Of a stretch of 64,000 nt of DNA, positions 1-11,597 are shown piece by piece. Both the position numbers and the translations under genes were made by a program. Source of the stretch: Paratrimastix pyriformis (taxonomy: Eukaryota; Preaxostyla; Paratrimastigidae). Numbering within the stretch: position 1 is the stretch's first letter; each line of letters begins with the position of its first letter. Under the pieces are notes generated by a model. It was not told the origin of the DNA and searched no databases. It was given only the letters and a program-made list of their open reading frames with translations. The DNA lies in the NCBI GenBank assembly GCA_027972325.1, contig JAPMOS010000007.1, forward strand, positions 620,501-684,500, written 5' to 3'.

Positions 1-758
1 CTCTTCCACCTGCTGGATGGCGTCGGTCTCGCTCTGGCCGGGGTGAGAGCGGCGTGTGCACCATTTTGAAAAAAAGCGGTTCCTTGAGTGAGTGAGAGTG
101 AGCGGGGGAGGGGGAGGGGGGGAGGGAGGGGGGGATGTGACTCGGGGGGAAGTCAGACCTGCCGGCAGAGCTCAAGTCGCTGGGTGACGCAGTTCTTGCG
201 ATCGTGCAGCTGTTCAACAAAGACCTCCTGACGACGCAGATCATCCAGAATGCCTGCAAAACCGTGGAGATTGTGAAGTCAGGTGGTTCGATGGTGGTGG
301 TGTCATGAGTCCAGACCGGGTGTGGACTGGGCCACGGCCTCTGGGAACTTGATGCAGCTGTGGCCCTTATGTGCACCAAAGATCATACAGTGGCTGCATA
401 CAATGACGCGATCTTCCATACAATAGAGCTCAAGTTCTTTGTCGTGCTCCGGGCACATGCGACTCGGAGCGAGCACGCGGACGTCGGGCATTGGCGAAGG
501 AGGAACCGGAGACTGCCGCAGGGTGAGTGCACCTCCACCACTGGGCCGGAACATGGCAAGGAGGGCCGTAAGGGCCGTGTTTTTTTTCCATTCGCCGACC
601 GGGGTTGGCGTCTGGCAAAGCGGGCATGTCAAGATGGGCCCGGTGACGCGTGAAGCACAGCGGGAACACGCGTTGTGGGAGCAATTTAAGATAACAGGAT
701 CAGAAAGAAGATCGTGGCAGATGACACATTGCAGTTCCGGTGGGGCTGCAGCTGCCAT
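1..758 (-). CDS. TRIM-like RING/B-box/coiled-coil protein, 3' part off the left edge
   Basis: Probable E3 ubiquitin ligase. Start chosen at 758 (MAAAAPPEL), immediately before the RING finger. Exons in gene order: 758-317, 253-159, 33-1 and beyond; phases join exactly, giving 190 visible residues. Residues ~10-53 form a RING finger (CVIC, then CSHNACSRC, then CPLC). Residues ~103-145 form a B-box type 2 (CPEH ... CSHC ... HKGH). Exons 2 and 3 read as a coiled coil (ILDDLRRQEVFVEQLHDRK, then SETDAIQQVEE). RING, B-box, coiled coil in that order is the tripartite TRIM arrangement. Donors are GTCTGG and GTCTGA. The start lies 69 bp from the divergent ARPC1 start, so the two may share a promoter region. 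The C-terminal substrate-recognition domain is outside the window, so the target is unknown. Confidence 0.85.
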
Positions 759-827
759 TTCACTCGCAGGAATAGCAGGAATAGCAGGCTTTGCCCGGGT
801 TGATTTGGTTTCGCTCCTGTTTGCACA

Positions 828-2704
828 ATGCAGGCACATCACTCGCCCTCTTCCTCTGATGGTGGTGCGTTGACCGCTGAGGGTATGCGCGCCGTGAACT
901 GCTTTGCCTGGAATCACGATCACTCCAGTCCGTTGACCCCCTCGTGGATGCAGTGTGATCGTTTTCTCTCCCATTCTCACTCCCCTGACAGAGATTGCCA
1001 TTTGCCCCAACAGCAATGTTGTTGAAATTTATAAGGTGAACGGGCCGACCATGGACCGTTGGATTTTCGAGACCAGACTCGAGGAACACGACCATCTCGT
1101 CACTGGTCGGCTTCCCGAATTTTCCACCGTTTTCCATCCAAATCCTTCATTGTTTGACTTAGGCATCGATTGGGCTCCGCGCTCCAACAAGCTGCTGACC
1201 TGCGGTCAGGATCGCAATGCCCATGTCTGGACCCTGGATACCCGCACGGGCAAGTGGAAGCCCGAACTTGTGCTCCTTCGGTTTACTCGTGGCGCTACCT
1301 GCTGCAAATGGTCGCCCGATGGTCCGCGGCGCCTCGCTTGTGAACATGCCTCTCCTGACACCCGGCCTTCTTGAACGACGACAGAAAACAAGTTTGCTGT
1401 TGGTGGCAGCGACCGGAGCTGCAGCGTTTGCTACTACGACCCTGAGATGGAGTGGTTCGTTGTTGCCTCCGGCTCCCGCTCCCTGCTCACTCCTCCCCCC
1501 CATCTCCATCACCCATCTCGCGTGTGCAGGTGGGTCTCCAAGAAGATCAAGAAGCACCGTTCGACCGTGACCAGCGTCGCCTGGCACCCGAACAACTGCC
1601 TGCTTGCCACGGGCAGCACCGACTGCACCTGCCGGGTTTTCTCGGTCTTCCTGAAGGCCCTCGACAACCCCCGGCCGGCCGAGGACGGCACCGTGGCCCA
1701 CCCCCAAGCCCGTCCACCCCAGCTTCGCCGATGGGGAGAAGCACTATGCCTTCGGGTCGCAGCTGTTCAAGATGGACATGGCCGGGGCCTGGGTGCACTC
1801 GGTCGGGTGGAGCCCCTCGGGCGACCAGGTCGCCTTCACGGGTCTGTTCCCCCGGCGTCTCCCCAACCCCCGGCGCTCATCTCCCCACCCCCCGCCCCCC
1901 CCACAGCCCACAACAGCACCCTGACGGTGGTCAACTTCACGGGCGCCGGCGCCGAGCAGCTGCCTCCTCCTCCTCCTCCCCGTCAGCTCGCCCGCCCCGA
2001 GCCCCCCCACCCCCGGCGCGGAGAAGGTCGAGGCCCCCATGCGGCGCGGGGTCATCATGACCACCCGCACCCGGTTCCTGCCCCTGACCTCGGTCCTGTG
2101 GATTGACGATTCGGCCATCGTGGCGGCCGGACACGACTGCTCCATCGGCCTCTTCCACCCCACGACCATGGGCCAGCCCTGGTTCGTGGGTTGGGTGATG
2201 TCGACGCTTGATTTTTTTTTTTGGGGGGGGGGGGAAGAGAGAGAGAGAGAGGAGGAGGAGGAGGATGAGGATGAGGGCGGGGAGATGAGGGGCATGGTGG
2301 GAGGCGGTTCTTTGTGCTCATCTGAATCACCCCGGGCACACTCTCCCCCCCGGCCGGATCCAGGCAATTCGTCAACTGGCTCGACCAGCAGGCCCCCAAG
2401 TCCGCCGCGGCCAAGCCCCGCGCGGGGACTCTGGCCTCGAACGCCTTCAAGATGTTCGAGTCGGCCACCCTCAGGGGCGCCTCCCTCCAGCAGACCCATG
2501 CCGCCGCCCCCGAGAAGAAGACCGCCCACGCCAACACCATCACGTCTGCCTGCCCTGCCCCGCAGTCGCACTGACCCATACCCCCCTCGCAGCCAATTGG
2601 CGGCCTTCGAACGCACCCCGGCCGGCGTGGCCAAGTTCACGACCTCCTCCCTCGACGGCAAGGTGCTCCTCTGGACCCGCGAGGGCGCCCACATCACCGC
2701 CTAA
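828..2704 (+). CDS. ARPC1: Arp2/3 complex subunit 1 (ARPC1/p41), WD40 protein
   Basis: WD40 beta-propeller subunit of the actin-nucleating Arp2/3 complex. Eight exons: 828-927, 992-1105, 1163-1321, 1385-1454, 1530-1841, 1907-2181, 2364-2543, 2593-2704. The spliced product follows ARPC1 throughout: HITG-like [57 protein letters not shown], and the final SLDGKVLLW. The ATG at 885 ([10 protein letters not shown]) is an alternative start closer to the usual ARPC1 N-terminus. Two frame breaks sit in C-rich stretches, about 1697-1705 and 2002-2009; each is resolved by one C fewer, and homology continues on both sides. A Pro-rich insert lies beside the second. These look like assembly errors or unusual decoding rather than decay, because everything else is intact. 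Confidence 0.93.
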
Positions 2705-3030
2705 CCGGCATTGATGGCACCTCCCCTCCCTCCCCCAAGCGCCCCAATATCAGCAGCCATGCACGAGACACTCTTCCCTTGAACAGGCCCTCTTCCCTCT
2801 TCTCTCCTTCTCCTCTGTTGTACCACCCCCTCCTCTCCGTCTTGGTTTGGCGACCGCATTCATGATCCCGAAGACGATCGCCTCTCCGCCGACTGTCGAT
2901 GTTGGAAAGGGACGAGTGAGCTGCCAACATGGTGCACCAAAAATGAAATAAACACCCAGAAATGGCAAGGTTGGTTCGTGACTTGGTGCGCTTCGGCTTC
3001 AACACAGCGCTCTGAACACAGCCGGCCCAA
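2705..3030. other. Intergenic, no gene seen
   Basis: 326 bp between the ARPC1 stop and the F-box-like scrap. No ORF with recognisable content and no repeat; it probably holds the ARPC1 3' end and the upstream region of the next gene. Confidence 0.5.
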
Positions 3031-3140
3031 ATGGCAGAGCCGGGCGATTATTTTGCGTTGGTTCCCGATGAAATCCTGGCCCTGATCATAAGCAACTTAC
3101 CTCGTGTGGTTCACTCGGTCGCGAAGTCTGTGGGAGGTTA
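3031..3140 (+). CDS. F-box-like N-terminal fragment, status uncertain
   Basis: An ATG at 3031 opens MAEPGDYFALVPDEILALI, which has the spacing of an F-box first helix (x-PDEIL-x2-I-x2-LP). The frame closes at 3142. The next frame over continues with F-box-like text (SLWEVSRNFWEHGN, about 3124-3170), so a +1 frame break or a very short intron would be needed to join them. It directly abuts the GTPase gene, whose first exon is in the third frame. It could be a remnant of an F-box gene, an upstream ORF or a mis-assembled first exon of the GTPase. I cannot choose between these. Confidence 0.35.
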
Positions 3141-3158
3141 GTCGAAACTTTTGGGAAC

Positions 3159-6100
3159 ATGGAAATTTATCGCAGGAAGCTGTCGCGGCGATTCCTGATT
3201 GTGGGTCTTCAAACGCACCCCAAGGGAAGCAACATCAACATCGCTTTCTTGGGGCACGTCGACTCCGGAAAGTCCACGGTGCTGGGCCATCTGATGTGCA
3301 ATCTTGGGGTGGTCGCACCCGAAGAGGTGGAGAAAAACGCCCGCGCTTCCGAGGCTCTTGGGGCTCTTGGTCATGGTTCGTTGTACGCCTGGTTCACGGA
3401 CCGCCTAAAGACCGAACGCGAGCGGGGCATCTCCGTCCAGGGCCGCATCACCCCGCGCATCCAGTTGGCCGAGGTCGGCCACTTTTTCTCTCGCCGCTCC
3501 AGGGATTGATACCACCCTCCCTTTCTGCTAGGGCGTCACCTGTAATTTTGTGGACCTTCCCGGACATCGCGACTTCTTGAAGAACACCCTGCGTTACCTC
3601 TCTTGTGTCTGTGCCCTCCTCCCTCCTCCTCCCCCTCCTCCTCCTCCTCCTCCTCCTCCTCCTCCTCCTCCTCCTCCTCCTCCTCCTCCTCCTCCTCCTC
3701 CTCCTCCTCCTCCTCCTCCTCCTTCACCAGCGAAATGCCTCGCCCCAACATCTTTTTCATCTGCCTCAACGGGTGGTCCATTGGACAGGCCGATGTACAT
3801 GTGCTGGTGGTGGCCGCCTCGATGGGCGAGTTCGAGGCCTCCGCCACGGACACCGGGGCCGTCCCCCTGCACACGGTGCTCTCATACGCCACCAACATTC
3901 ACCACCAGATGGCCACCCGCCGGGGCAGGTCTGCCCTCGACCAACTCCATCTTGCAGCCCTCCCATCTCGCCCACCCCCGTCCTATCTGGATGCTGACGG
4001 GATGAAAACAGGGCCCCCCCGCTCGTGGTTGCGGTTAACAAGATGGATACTGTCGGCGAGTCCGAGCAGCAGCAGCAACGCTTCACCGAGATCCAGGAGG
4101 TCTGCTTTCTGCTTCACACCGCGACCCCGCACCCACTGAGATCAGTGCCGTGATCTTGACGTTCACGAGCTCGTTCATGTCGTCATTCGATCTTCCCCTC
4201 GCCGTCGTGTCGTGTTGTGTACCGGGACGCGTAGGAACTTGGTGCGGCACTGGGGCAGTTGCACGCGCGCACCCCACTGGGTTTCGGGCCCCTGGGGGCG
4301 GGCGTCATCCCGATGGTGCCCATCTCGGGCTGGCTGGGCGAGAACCTCACCGCCGTCCACCATCTGTGTCCCTGGTCCGTCTGCCCTGCCCCGCCTTGCC
4401 CCGACGCCAGACCCACCATCACCGCCACCATCACCCCGCCATCGCCATCAGACTATCGTCATCGTCATCGCCATCTTCCACCACTCCCTCCGACCGACCG
4501 TTTGACTGGCTGCTGCCGTCTATGCCCTCTCCTCGCCTTGCCGTGTCTGTGCAGGTACGAGGGCCCGTCGCTTGTGGATGCGATGCTCTCCCGGGCGGCC
4601 ATGGTGGAGGCCAACCAGCCCGGGCCGCTGCTCCGGGCCCGCATGCTGCAGGCCACCGAGGCCCCCATGATGGACCAGCTCCGCTTCCAGGTCATGGTCC
4701 GTCCGCCCTCCCCCCCTCCATCTCCCCATTTCAATCCGATGTGATTCTTCCCCAGGACAACTTTTACGACAAGCGGGCCGTCATTGGGCTGGTGCGCTCG
4801 GGCGAGATGCGCGTCGGCCAAATGATTCGCTTTGTCGGGTCCGCCTCGCCACTTTGTGTGCTGCACGAAAAGCGCCTTAGCCGGGGGGGGGGGGGGGGGG
4901 GGTGCGGTGGTCGACGAATTATCAGCGTTCTCATGGATCGCCTGGTTGCGCGTGTGCGCGTCCCACTTCCCGTGCAGCATCCAGGGGTTCCTCCCGCCCG
5001 AGTTCGAGCGGCTCGCCAAGCGGAGGCGGGACGACGTGGTCCACCACCACCTGTGCCCCACGAGCGACCTCCCCGGGCGGCTGCTCTGGAACCACCCGCT
5101 CACCGGCCCGGCCCCTGGCCGGCCCTGGCTGCACGGGCACACGACCAGCTCGGGGACCATCCTGCCCCAGAAGCGGTTCCCCGACCGGTACGCGGTCGAG
5201 GTGCGGGGCGTGGTGGCCTCCATGCAGCTCGACGGCAAGGTCCATTATTGGCAGGCCCCTGCGTCTGGGTATGCATGTGCGGGCGGACCCCCCCCACCCC
5301 CAACGTCTCACCACCGTAAAAAATGATCGGGGTGTCTTTCTGTTGCGTGTTTTGCAGCCCATCACGGACGCCTATCAGGGGGATCTGGTGGGCATCACCC
5401 TGGACAACACCCAGTACCGCGTCGGGGGCTGCGTGTCCGGTCTGCCCTTCTTTTTTTTTTTTTTTGGGGGGGGGGGGTGCCCCTCCACCCACCAAACTCA
5501 TATGTTGCTCCATTCTTCTCTTATTCACGTTCCCTGTCGTTAGAGCACATAATCCCGGCGAAGGCGTGCGGTCTGCATCATCAGTGTCCCCTCCCCCTCC
5601 CCCCCTGCCTCCCCTGCCCCCCGCCCGCCCGCCCGCCCCTGTTCATGGCATTCTCGCCGCCGCCCGACATAGCCATGACTCTTCATCGGACCAGCTTCAC
5701 CTCCTGGACGCGGTACCCGTACCCTCCCTGGTGGAGTACTTCCGGTGCGGCTGCGTGGGGGCACCGACATGGACGCGACCCTGGGCACGGTCATGCCCAG
5801 CAACGAACGGCACGTGTCTGTCCATCCATCCGTCCTCTCGTCATCGTCATCGTCATCTTCATCACCGTCATCGGCTTCACCACCATCTTCATCCTCATCC
5901 TCGTCATCATCAACGTCCCACACTCGGACCTTGTAGGCATCTTTCGCTGCAGGAGCACCAGGTGGACCAACCCGCTCCCGGGGCCCTCGTGACGCCCCTG
6001 TACACGACCTTCATCGCCGAGATCATGGTGCGCCCCTCGCGCAGCGCTGGCGGATTCCGTCTGTCGCCCTTCCCCACATCCCACCCAGGCGGCGCGCGCA

Positions 6101-7208
6101 CCATATCTTCCCTCTGGTATCCGATCCCTTCCATCCAATGGCCACCGTTCGTTGCCAGCCTCCATCCACTTCCGTTCATAAATTTCTCCCCATCCCCCCC
6201 CCCCCCCCCCCCCCCCTCCGCCCAGCTGCCCAAGCGGGTATCAAGGTGGGTTATGCACCCCGGATCCACGTCCAGGCGGGCGTCTCCACCGCCCGGGTGC
6301 TGGAGATCTTCTTCGCCAAGCCCAAGCCGGGCGCGCCTGTTCCCCCGGCCTCCATCGCCGACCCACGCAACCGCGAGTGGATGGACTGCCTCGGGCCTGA
6401 GGCCGAAGCCCACCGGAGCGCCGTTGAGAAGCGGTGGCTCTCGGGAGGTCTGTGTCCCATCCCAGGGGTGACGCGGCACGTGCGGAGGTGGTTCGGGGGT
6501 GATGCCTGCAACAACAGTAGCCTGCCTGATGGGGATGGGCAGAGGTCTCCTGTTCACCATCGATCTGGTGGGCGGGTGCTCGTGCTCGGGCAGCCTTCCT
6601 GGAGCTGTGCGCGCGGAGCACCCACGAGCAGTACGACGTGGCCCAGTGGGTGCCCCGGCCGGCCCGGCTGAGGGTCGGCGAGCGCGGGGTCGTCCGCTTC
6701 GGGCTCGGTCCGCCCCCCAACCCCCCCTTGCCTTGCCGCCTCCTTCTGACCCACTCTGTCTCACATCTGACGACCGTAATTTTTCCTGTCCCCAGACATG
6801 CCCATGTTCATGGACCTGTGATTCTTATCTGTGATTCTTACTGACTCTGTGATTCTTATTGACTCTGTGACTCCCCAGACATGCCCATGTTCATGGACCT
6901 GTGATTCTGACTGACTCTGTGACTCTTACTGACTCTGTGACTCCCCAGACATGCCCATGTTCATGGACCTGTACCGCTCGTACGTCATGCGGGCGGACGC
7001 CATCCCTGACCCGCGCACCCGGGGCGCCGTCCGGGTGCCCAGCAAGGCGGCCACCTCGTCGCCCTTCGGTCTGCCGCCTCTTTGCCGGGCCTTGTCTGGT
7101 CTGATTTTTGTCCCCGGCGGCGGCCGCCCCCCTCCCCCGATAGGCGTCTTCGTGCTGACCAACGGGCGCGACCTGGTCGGCCTGGGCAAGGTCATCGCCT
7201 TCGACTAA
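3159..7208 (+). CDS. Divergent EF1A/HBS1/eRF3-class translational GTPase
   Basis: Translation GTPase of the EF1A superfamily. Exons well fixed by phase: 3159-3473, 3532-3606, 3789-3928, 4012-4099, 4235-4374, 4555-4696, 4756-4838, 4978-5239, 5358-about 5425, an uncertain exon near 5700-5810, 5953-6058, 6226-6447, 6594-6707, 6949-7068, 7144-7208. G1 is GHVDSGKST, G3 is DLPGHRD, G4 is VNKMD, G5 region is PISGW. The G2 region reads RERGISVQ, so the usual Thr of RERGIT is Ser. Domains II and III keep only landmarks (DKRAVIGLVRSG, GDLVGITLDN, AGIKVGYAPRIH). It is too divergent to be the main EF1A; a specialised paralogue, HBS1-like or EF-like factor are all possible. The start is the first in-frame ATG and is uncertain. 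One intron (3607-3788) is mostly a CCT microsatellite. Confidence 0.8.
3615..3722 (+). repeat. (CCT)n microsatellite in a GTPase intron
   Basis: About 35 tandem CCT units within the intron 3607-3788. It produces spurious poly-Pro, poly-Ser, poly-Leu and poly-Glu reading frames on both strands. Confidence 0.95.
6787..6977 (+). repeat. Three tandem copies of a 3' splice acceptor plus exon start
   Basis: The segment CCCCAGACATGCCCATG plus the next bases up to GACCTG occurs three times, with acceptor AGs ending at 6795, 6888 and 6948 (spacings 93 and 60 bp). After the first two copies the exon would run straight into an in-frame TGA; only the third continues into coding sequence (TACCGCTCG). The spacers consist of diverged GACTCTGTGATTCTTACT-type repeats. 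Confidence 0.9.
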
Positions 7209-7428
7209 ACATGGCGCCAAGCGAGGCGCCTTCGGCCAACTTTTGTCAATTCGACAATGCGTCGGGCGCTGCGTTTCTGGTATTTGACCTTGCTTGTCCT
7301 CGGGGCCCCTGCTTCTCTTTCTGGGTCACATGGGTCCGACGAAGTGCAGGGGAAAACGCTCAAAGGTTTTTCATGCAGATACAAACAGGTTTACAGGCGC
7401 ACCCAGCATGTTAACAGGTGACAGGGCT

Positions 7429-7606
7429 TTAGAAGGTCTCCGGCTCGCGCACCTTGTAGATGCGGACGATCCAGTGCTCGGTGGTGTAGGCCTCGTCGAT
7501 GTAGTTCAGGGTGATGTCCTTCTTGCCGATCTCGCAGTTGCGCACGTTATCCCAGCCCGTCGGGCGCTCTGTCCAAACACAGACAAAGAACGAGAACGCT
7601 CATGAG

Positions 7607-7656
<50 letters not shown>

Positions 7657-9327
7657 AGAGTAGTAACATCATCATCATCAATGGCAGCAACATCATCATG
7701 ATCGAGAATAGCATCATCATTATTCATCATCAATAACAGCACCATCACCATCATCGACACACCCACACCCCCATATCACCGCCCCGAAGAAGAACAACGG
7801 ACCGTGCGATGTCATGACCTCGCCGAAGCGGTAGTAGCACATCTTGTACATGAGGGTGTTCAGGGTGGTCTCGCTGGCCTGGCCGTCGACCCGGAACTCA
7901 CCCTGGGAGGTGAGATAGTCGCGCTCCTTGATGCGCGGGAAGACCCCGCCGCCAATGCGCACCATCCAGAGGAACTTGTTGATATCGTCCGAGGCGTAGC
8001 CCGTCAGGCCGCCAAAGACCACCAGCACGTAGTCCACATCCAGGGCACGCATGATCGGGTAGGCGTCCTCCTCCCGGCTGGCCATGGCCTGTGGGACGGG
8101 TGGGAATGTGTGTCGGGGGTGAGGTATGCGGATGCAGGTGGACCGAGACGGGGCGATGGATACCGGGGTGACGGATACCGGGGTGACGGATACCGGGGTG
8201 AGGTCCACACGTGGGGGATGGGGCGACAAGGGCCGGCCGGGGTCAGGCAGGCGGACCGAGCCCACGGTGGCGATGTGGGAGTTGTTCCAGGTGTTGTTGT
8301 CGACGATGACCGTCCGGTTGGCCATGGCCGTGATTTGGTAGCCATAGTCCCACCAGGACATGATCCGCGCGTCGGCCGGGGTGTTCCAGCGCAGCCAGTA
8401 GTACGCCTGGACCGGGGGGGGGGGGGGGGGGGGGGGTGCGGGGTGTGATGATGATGCAGCTGGGTCGACAAACACGAATGAATTTTCCACTCACAAATAC
8501 AAAAGCGACGGGGTGGGGGGGGGGGGGGGGTGGGAGGTGGACAAGCGACGGGGTGAGGCCGACCTCACGGAAATCGTCGAAGATGCGCTTGGAGCCGTCG
8601 GCCTGGCGGGCGGCGAGGACGATGGAGGGCGAGGAGTAGGCCTCGGAGGTCACCCAGACGCAGTGGCGCCCGTAGAAGGCCAAGAAGATGGTCAGCATGC
8701 CCACCACGACGTAGGGCACGACCGGGGCGATGCTCTCCTCCCAGACTTGGGTCAGCTCTGCCAGAATGAGGGCGGGGGGGGGGGGGGGGGGGGGATGATG
8801 ATGACCACCGGTGATCCGGCAAGAGACGACATTTTGGTCATCCAGCAACGGGCAGAGGAGCAGAGGGGAGGAGGGGGCACCGACCTGAGCTCTGCTTCTG
8901 GCGACGGACGGGGCGCGCCGGGTGGCGTCGGCCTTGCTCGCGCTCGCGCTTCTCCATCTGCAGCTTGAGCTCGGTCATGTACCTGGCCGGCCCCAACCCA
9001 GCAGGGGAAAGCCGAGGGTATGGGCACCGTGGCCAGAGGGGTGGGAAGGGTGGCGGGGGTGGGTGGGTGGTTGAGAGGGGGGGGGGGGGGGGGGGTGGGA
9101 CGGACTTGGACATGATGGTCGAGATGGCAATGCCGGCGATGATGCACGCGATGGGCGTCAGGACCAGCATCAGACGAACCATGACGCCCTGTTCGTGCAA
9201 AGGGTGGGGTGGGGGGGGGGGGGTGATGAAGGTCGATGGGAAACGAGGATGGGCGCGCCAAAGAACCAGCAGAACCGAAACGGTGGTGGGTGATGCGACG
9301 GGAGTGCCGGGAGAGTGCCGAGGGGGT

Positions 9328-9359
<32 letters not shown>

Positions 9360-11335
9360 GTGCGTGACGGACGGCGAAGTAGATCGAGGTCAGGCCGTAG
9401 ATGAGGATGAAGACCAGCCCGTCGTTCTTGCGGGTGCGGGCGGGGCGTTCTCGGCCAGGTCGCGGAAGCAGAAGTACATACCCGCCGGGAACAGGAAATG
9501 ACCTGCGGCCAGGAGCGAAAACAGAGGAAGAATGAGGGGGTGCGATGGAGGCGGAGATGGCTGGGGAGGTAGAGGGAGGTCTGGGGAGGAACAGCGGGGC
9601 GTGCGGACCAGGTGCAGGTCGAAGAAGAACGAGGCCCAGGTGGTGGGCTGGTGCTCGGAGACGGAGGCGATGATGGGGATGTGCTCCTTGGCGTAGGTCG
9701 GGTCCAGCAGGTTGTAGAAACGGCCCGTCCAGGGGTGATGTCTGGGGGGGGGGGGGGGGGGGGGCGAGATGATTTAACCAGGGCAGAACTGGAGGGTATC
9801 TCGCCCAAGGGGTGATATCCGCTTGACCCGGGGGAGGGGAGGGGGGGGTCTGGGGGACGGACAGCCGATCGAGGTCAGGATGACGTAGGCCGCGACGGCG
9901 ACCCCGATGATGGAGGCGCCCCCGATGCGGAGCAGCCGCACGAAGCGGGCCGGGTCCATGAGCGACTTGACAAAGCTGAAGCCCATGAACACCTGCAGCA
10001 GGGCGAAGCAGCCGAAGGCGATCATGTGCTCGCCCGACTGGACCGGGGCGAACCCGATGAAGGTGATCTGCATCGACAGGAAGATCCCCAGCACGTAGAA
10101 GGTCGTGTAGGCCACGTAGAGCCGGGTCGAGTACCTGGGGGGTAGGTAGGCGTGGGTGATATCGACAACAGTGATGGTCAATCAGATGCGCTCGTAGATT
10201 TTTTTTTGGGACACACGGAGAGGGGAGAAGGCCACACAGACCGGCCGAAGAAGAGCATGACCAGGGTGTACAGCGGGATCAAGTTGATGATGAAGATGTA
10301 CCCACCCCATGCGGCGGCCATGTAGAAGTAGGCCAGGGCAGTGCAGGCGGCCCAGAACATGGAGCCGGTCTTGACGGCCTTGATCCACAGGTAGAAGACG
10401 AACAACAGCGCAAAGATGGAGATGCACTCGTTATCGAACGAGCCGGCGACCGAGCGGGAGATGTACCCTGGGTGGGAGAGACGGGTGTGTGATTGCGTGA
10501 CATTTTTGCTCAACAGACCGGGCGCAATGGCAACGAAAGCGGCAGCGAAGAGGCCGGCCTTCTTGTCGCGGACTTCCTTGGTCATCAGGTAGGTGACAAT
10601 GACGGTGAAGGAGGCGAACAGGGGGGAGATGAAAACGCAGCAGTTGCGCACATCGATGGGGAAGGCCAGGAAGTTGAGCACCTTGTACATGATACCGGCC
10701 GACCACATGAGACCTGCGAAGACGCGAGGTGATGTGATCCGGACGATGCTGCCGAACCAGACCAGGGTAGATGGTCCCACCAATGATACGGCCAAGAGGA
10801 TACCAAGTCATCTCATCAAACCAGTTGTGGAAGTTGTAGATACCCTGCTCAACGAGGAACTTGGTAGTGCGATAGTTGAAGTAGCTATCGAGGCAGCGGG
10901 GGCCAACAAAGACAAGATTCCACAAAAAACCCAACAATGAGCACAATCCGCAGCAATAGATCAAACAGACGGATCAAACTCGTGGATGACTAGGAACGCA
11001 AAAAAAGTGCAAAAAAGATGAATGCTGGGACCGGAATGGCACAAAGCAGACCGCTTTCATAGCGGAGGACTGAGAACAGCCGAACCAGGAAGGCGAGGAC
11101 CGCCAGGACGGCGAGAATGATGAATTCAAAGAGCCCACGCGGCTGGAAGTGTGCAAACCGACGCGCAAAAAAACGGCAAAGCAAACGGCGGTCGTGTTGA
11201 TGGAAAAAAGAAAGATGAACTCGCAGGGAATGAAGAGAAGCGCGAGACCATTTCCTTGAAGGGAAAGAGGCTTTCACACGGGCGAACCAGCCACTTCTGT
11301 TTTCGGACGTTGTCAACCACGCTGATTGTCCACAC
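7429..11335 (-). CDS. STT3: Oligosaccharyltransferase catalytic subunit STT3
   Basis: Catalytic subunit of the ER N-glycosylation enzyme, a polytopic membrane protein. Homology to STT3 runs end to end: a first TM segment, [53 protein letters not shown], the catalytic [39 protein letters not shown], and the final [10 protein letters not shown]. First exons: 11335-11309 (MWTISVVDN), 11142-11052, a 19-nt microexon 10989-10971, then 10884 onward. The most 3' exons are about 8409-8254, 8096-7803 and 7568-7429. The start exon rests on phase and donor agreement only. Around 9440-9450 the frame changes within a G/C run and a base appears to be missing, with homology on both sides (CFRDLAENA, then [13 protein letters not shown]). 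Most introns contain long G runs on the + strand, that is C runs in the transcript. Confidence 0.93.
7607..7655 (-). repeat. (ATC/CAT)n microsatellite in the last STT3 intron
   Basis: About 16 tandem CAT units, followed by degenerate CATCAT stretches to about 7740, all inside the intron between 7803 and 7568. Confidence 0.9.
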
Positions 11336-11597
11336 GAATGGTCTCTGAGAAGAACAGCCTCGGATTAGCCGGTGTGTTCAGCCCAGCAGCAAAAAACGAA
11401 GCCAAACGCGCGCGGGCAAGAGGAATGATGGGGATGATCGAGCCGAGAAGAGGCAGGGGAAAAGTACAAGGGAAAGGGAGCGACTCCTTCAAGATAGTGA
11501 GGAAGGAAGAAAGGAAGGAATTAAACTCGCTTGCACCGTGGGAGAACACGGGCAGCAAAAAGAAGCAAAACCGATGTTGATGGCCGGCGCCGCCACC

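Noticed and set aside
1691-1706. A 16-nt GT...AG intron in ARPC1 that would restore the frame
   Set aside because: Much shorter than the shortest supported introns here (about 45 nt); a one-base C-run discrepancy is simpler.
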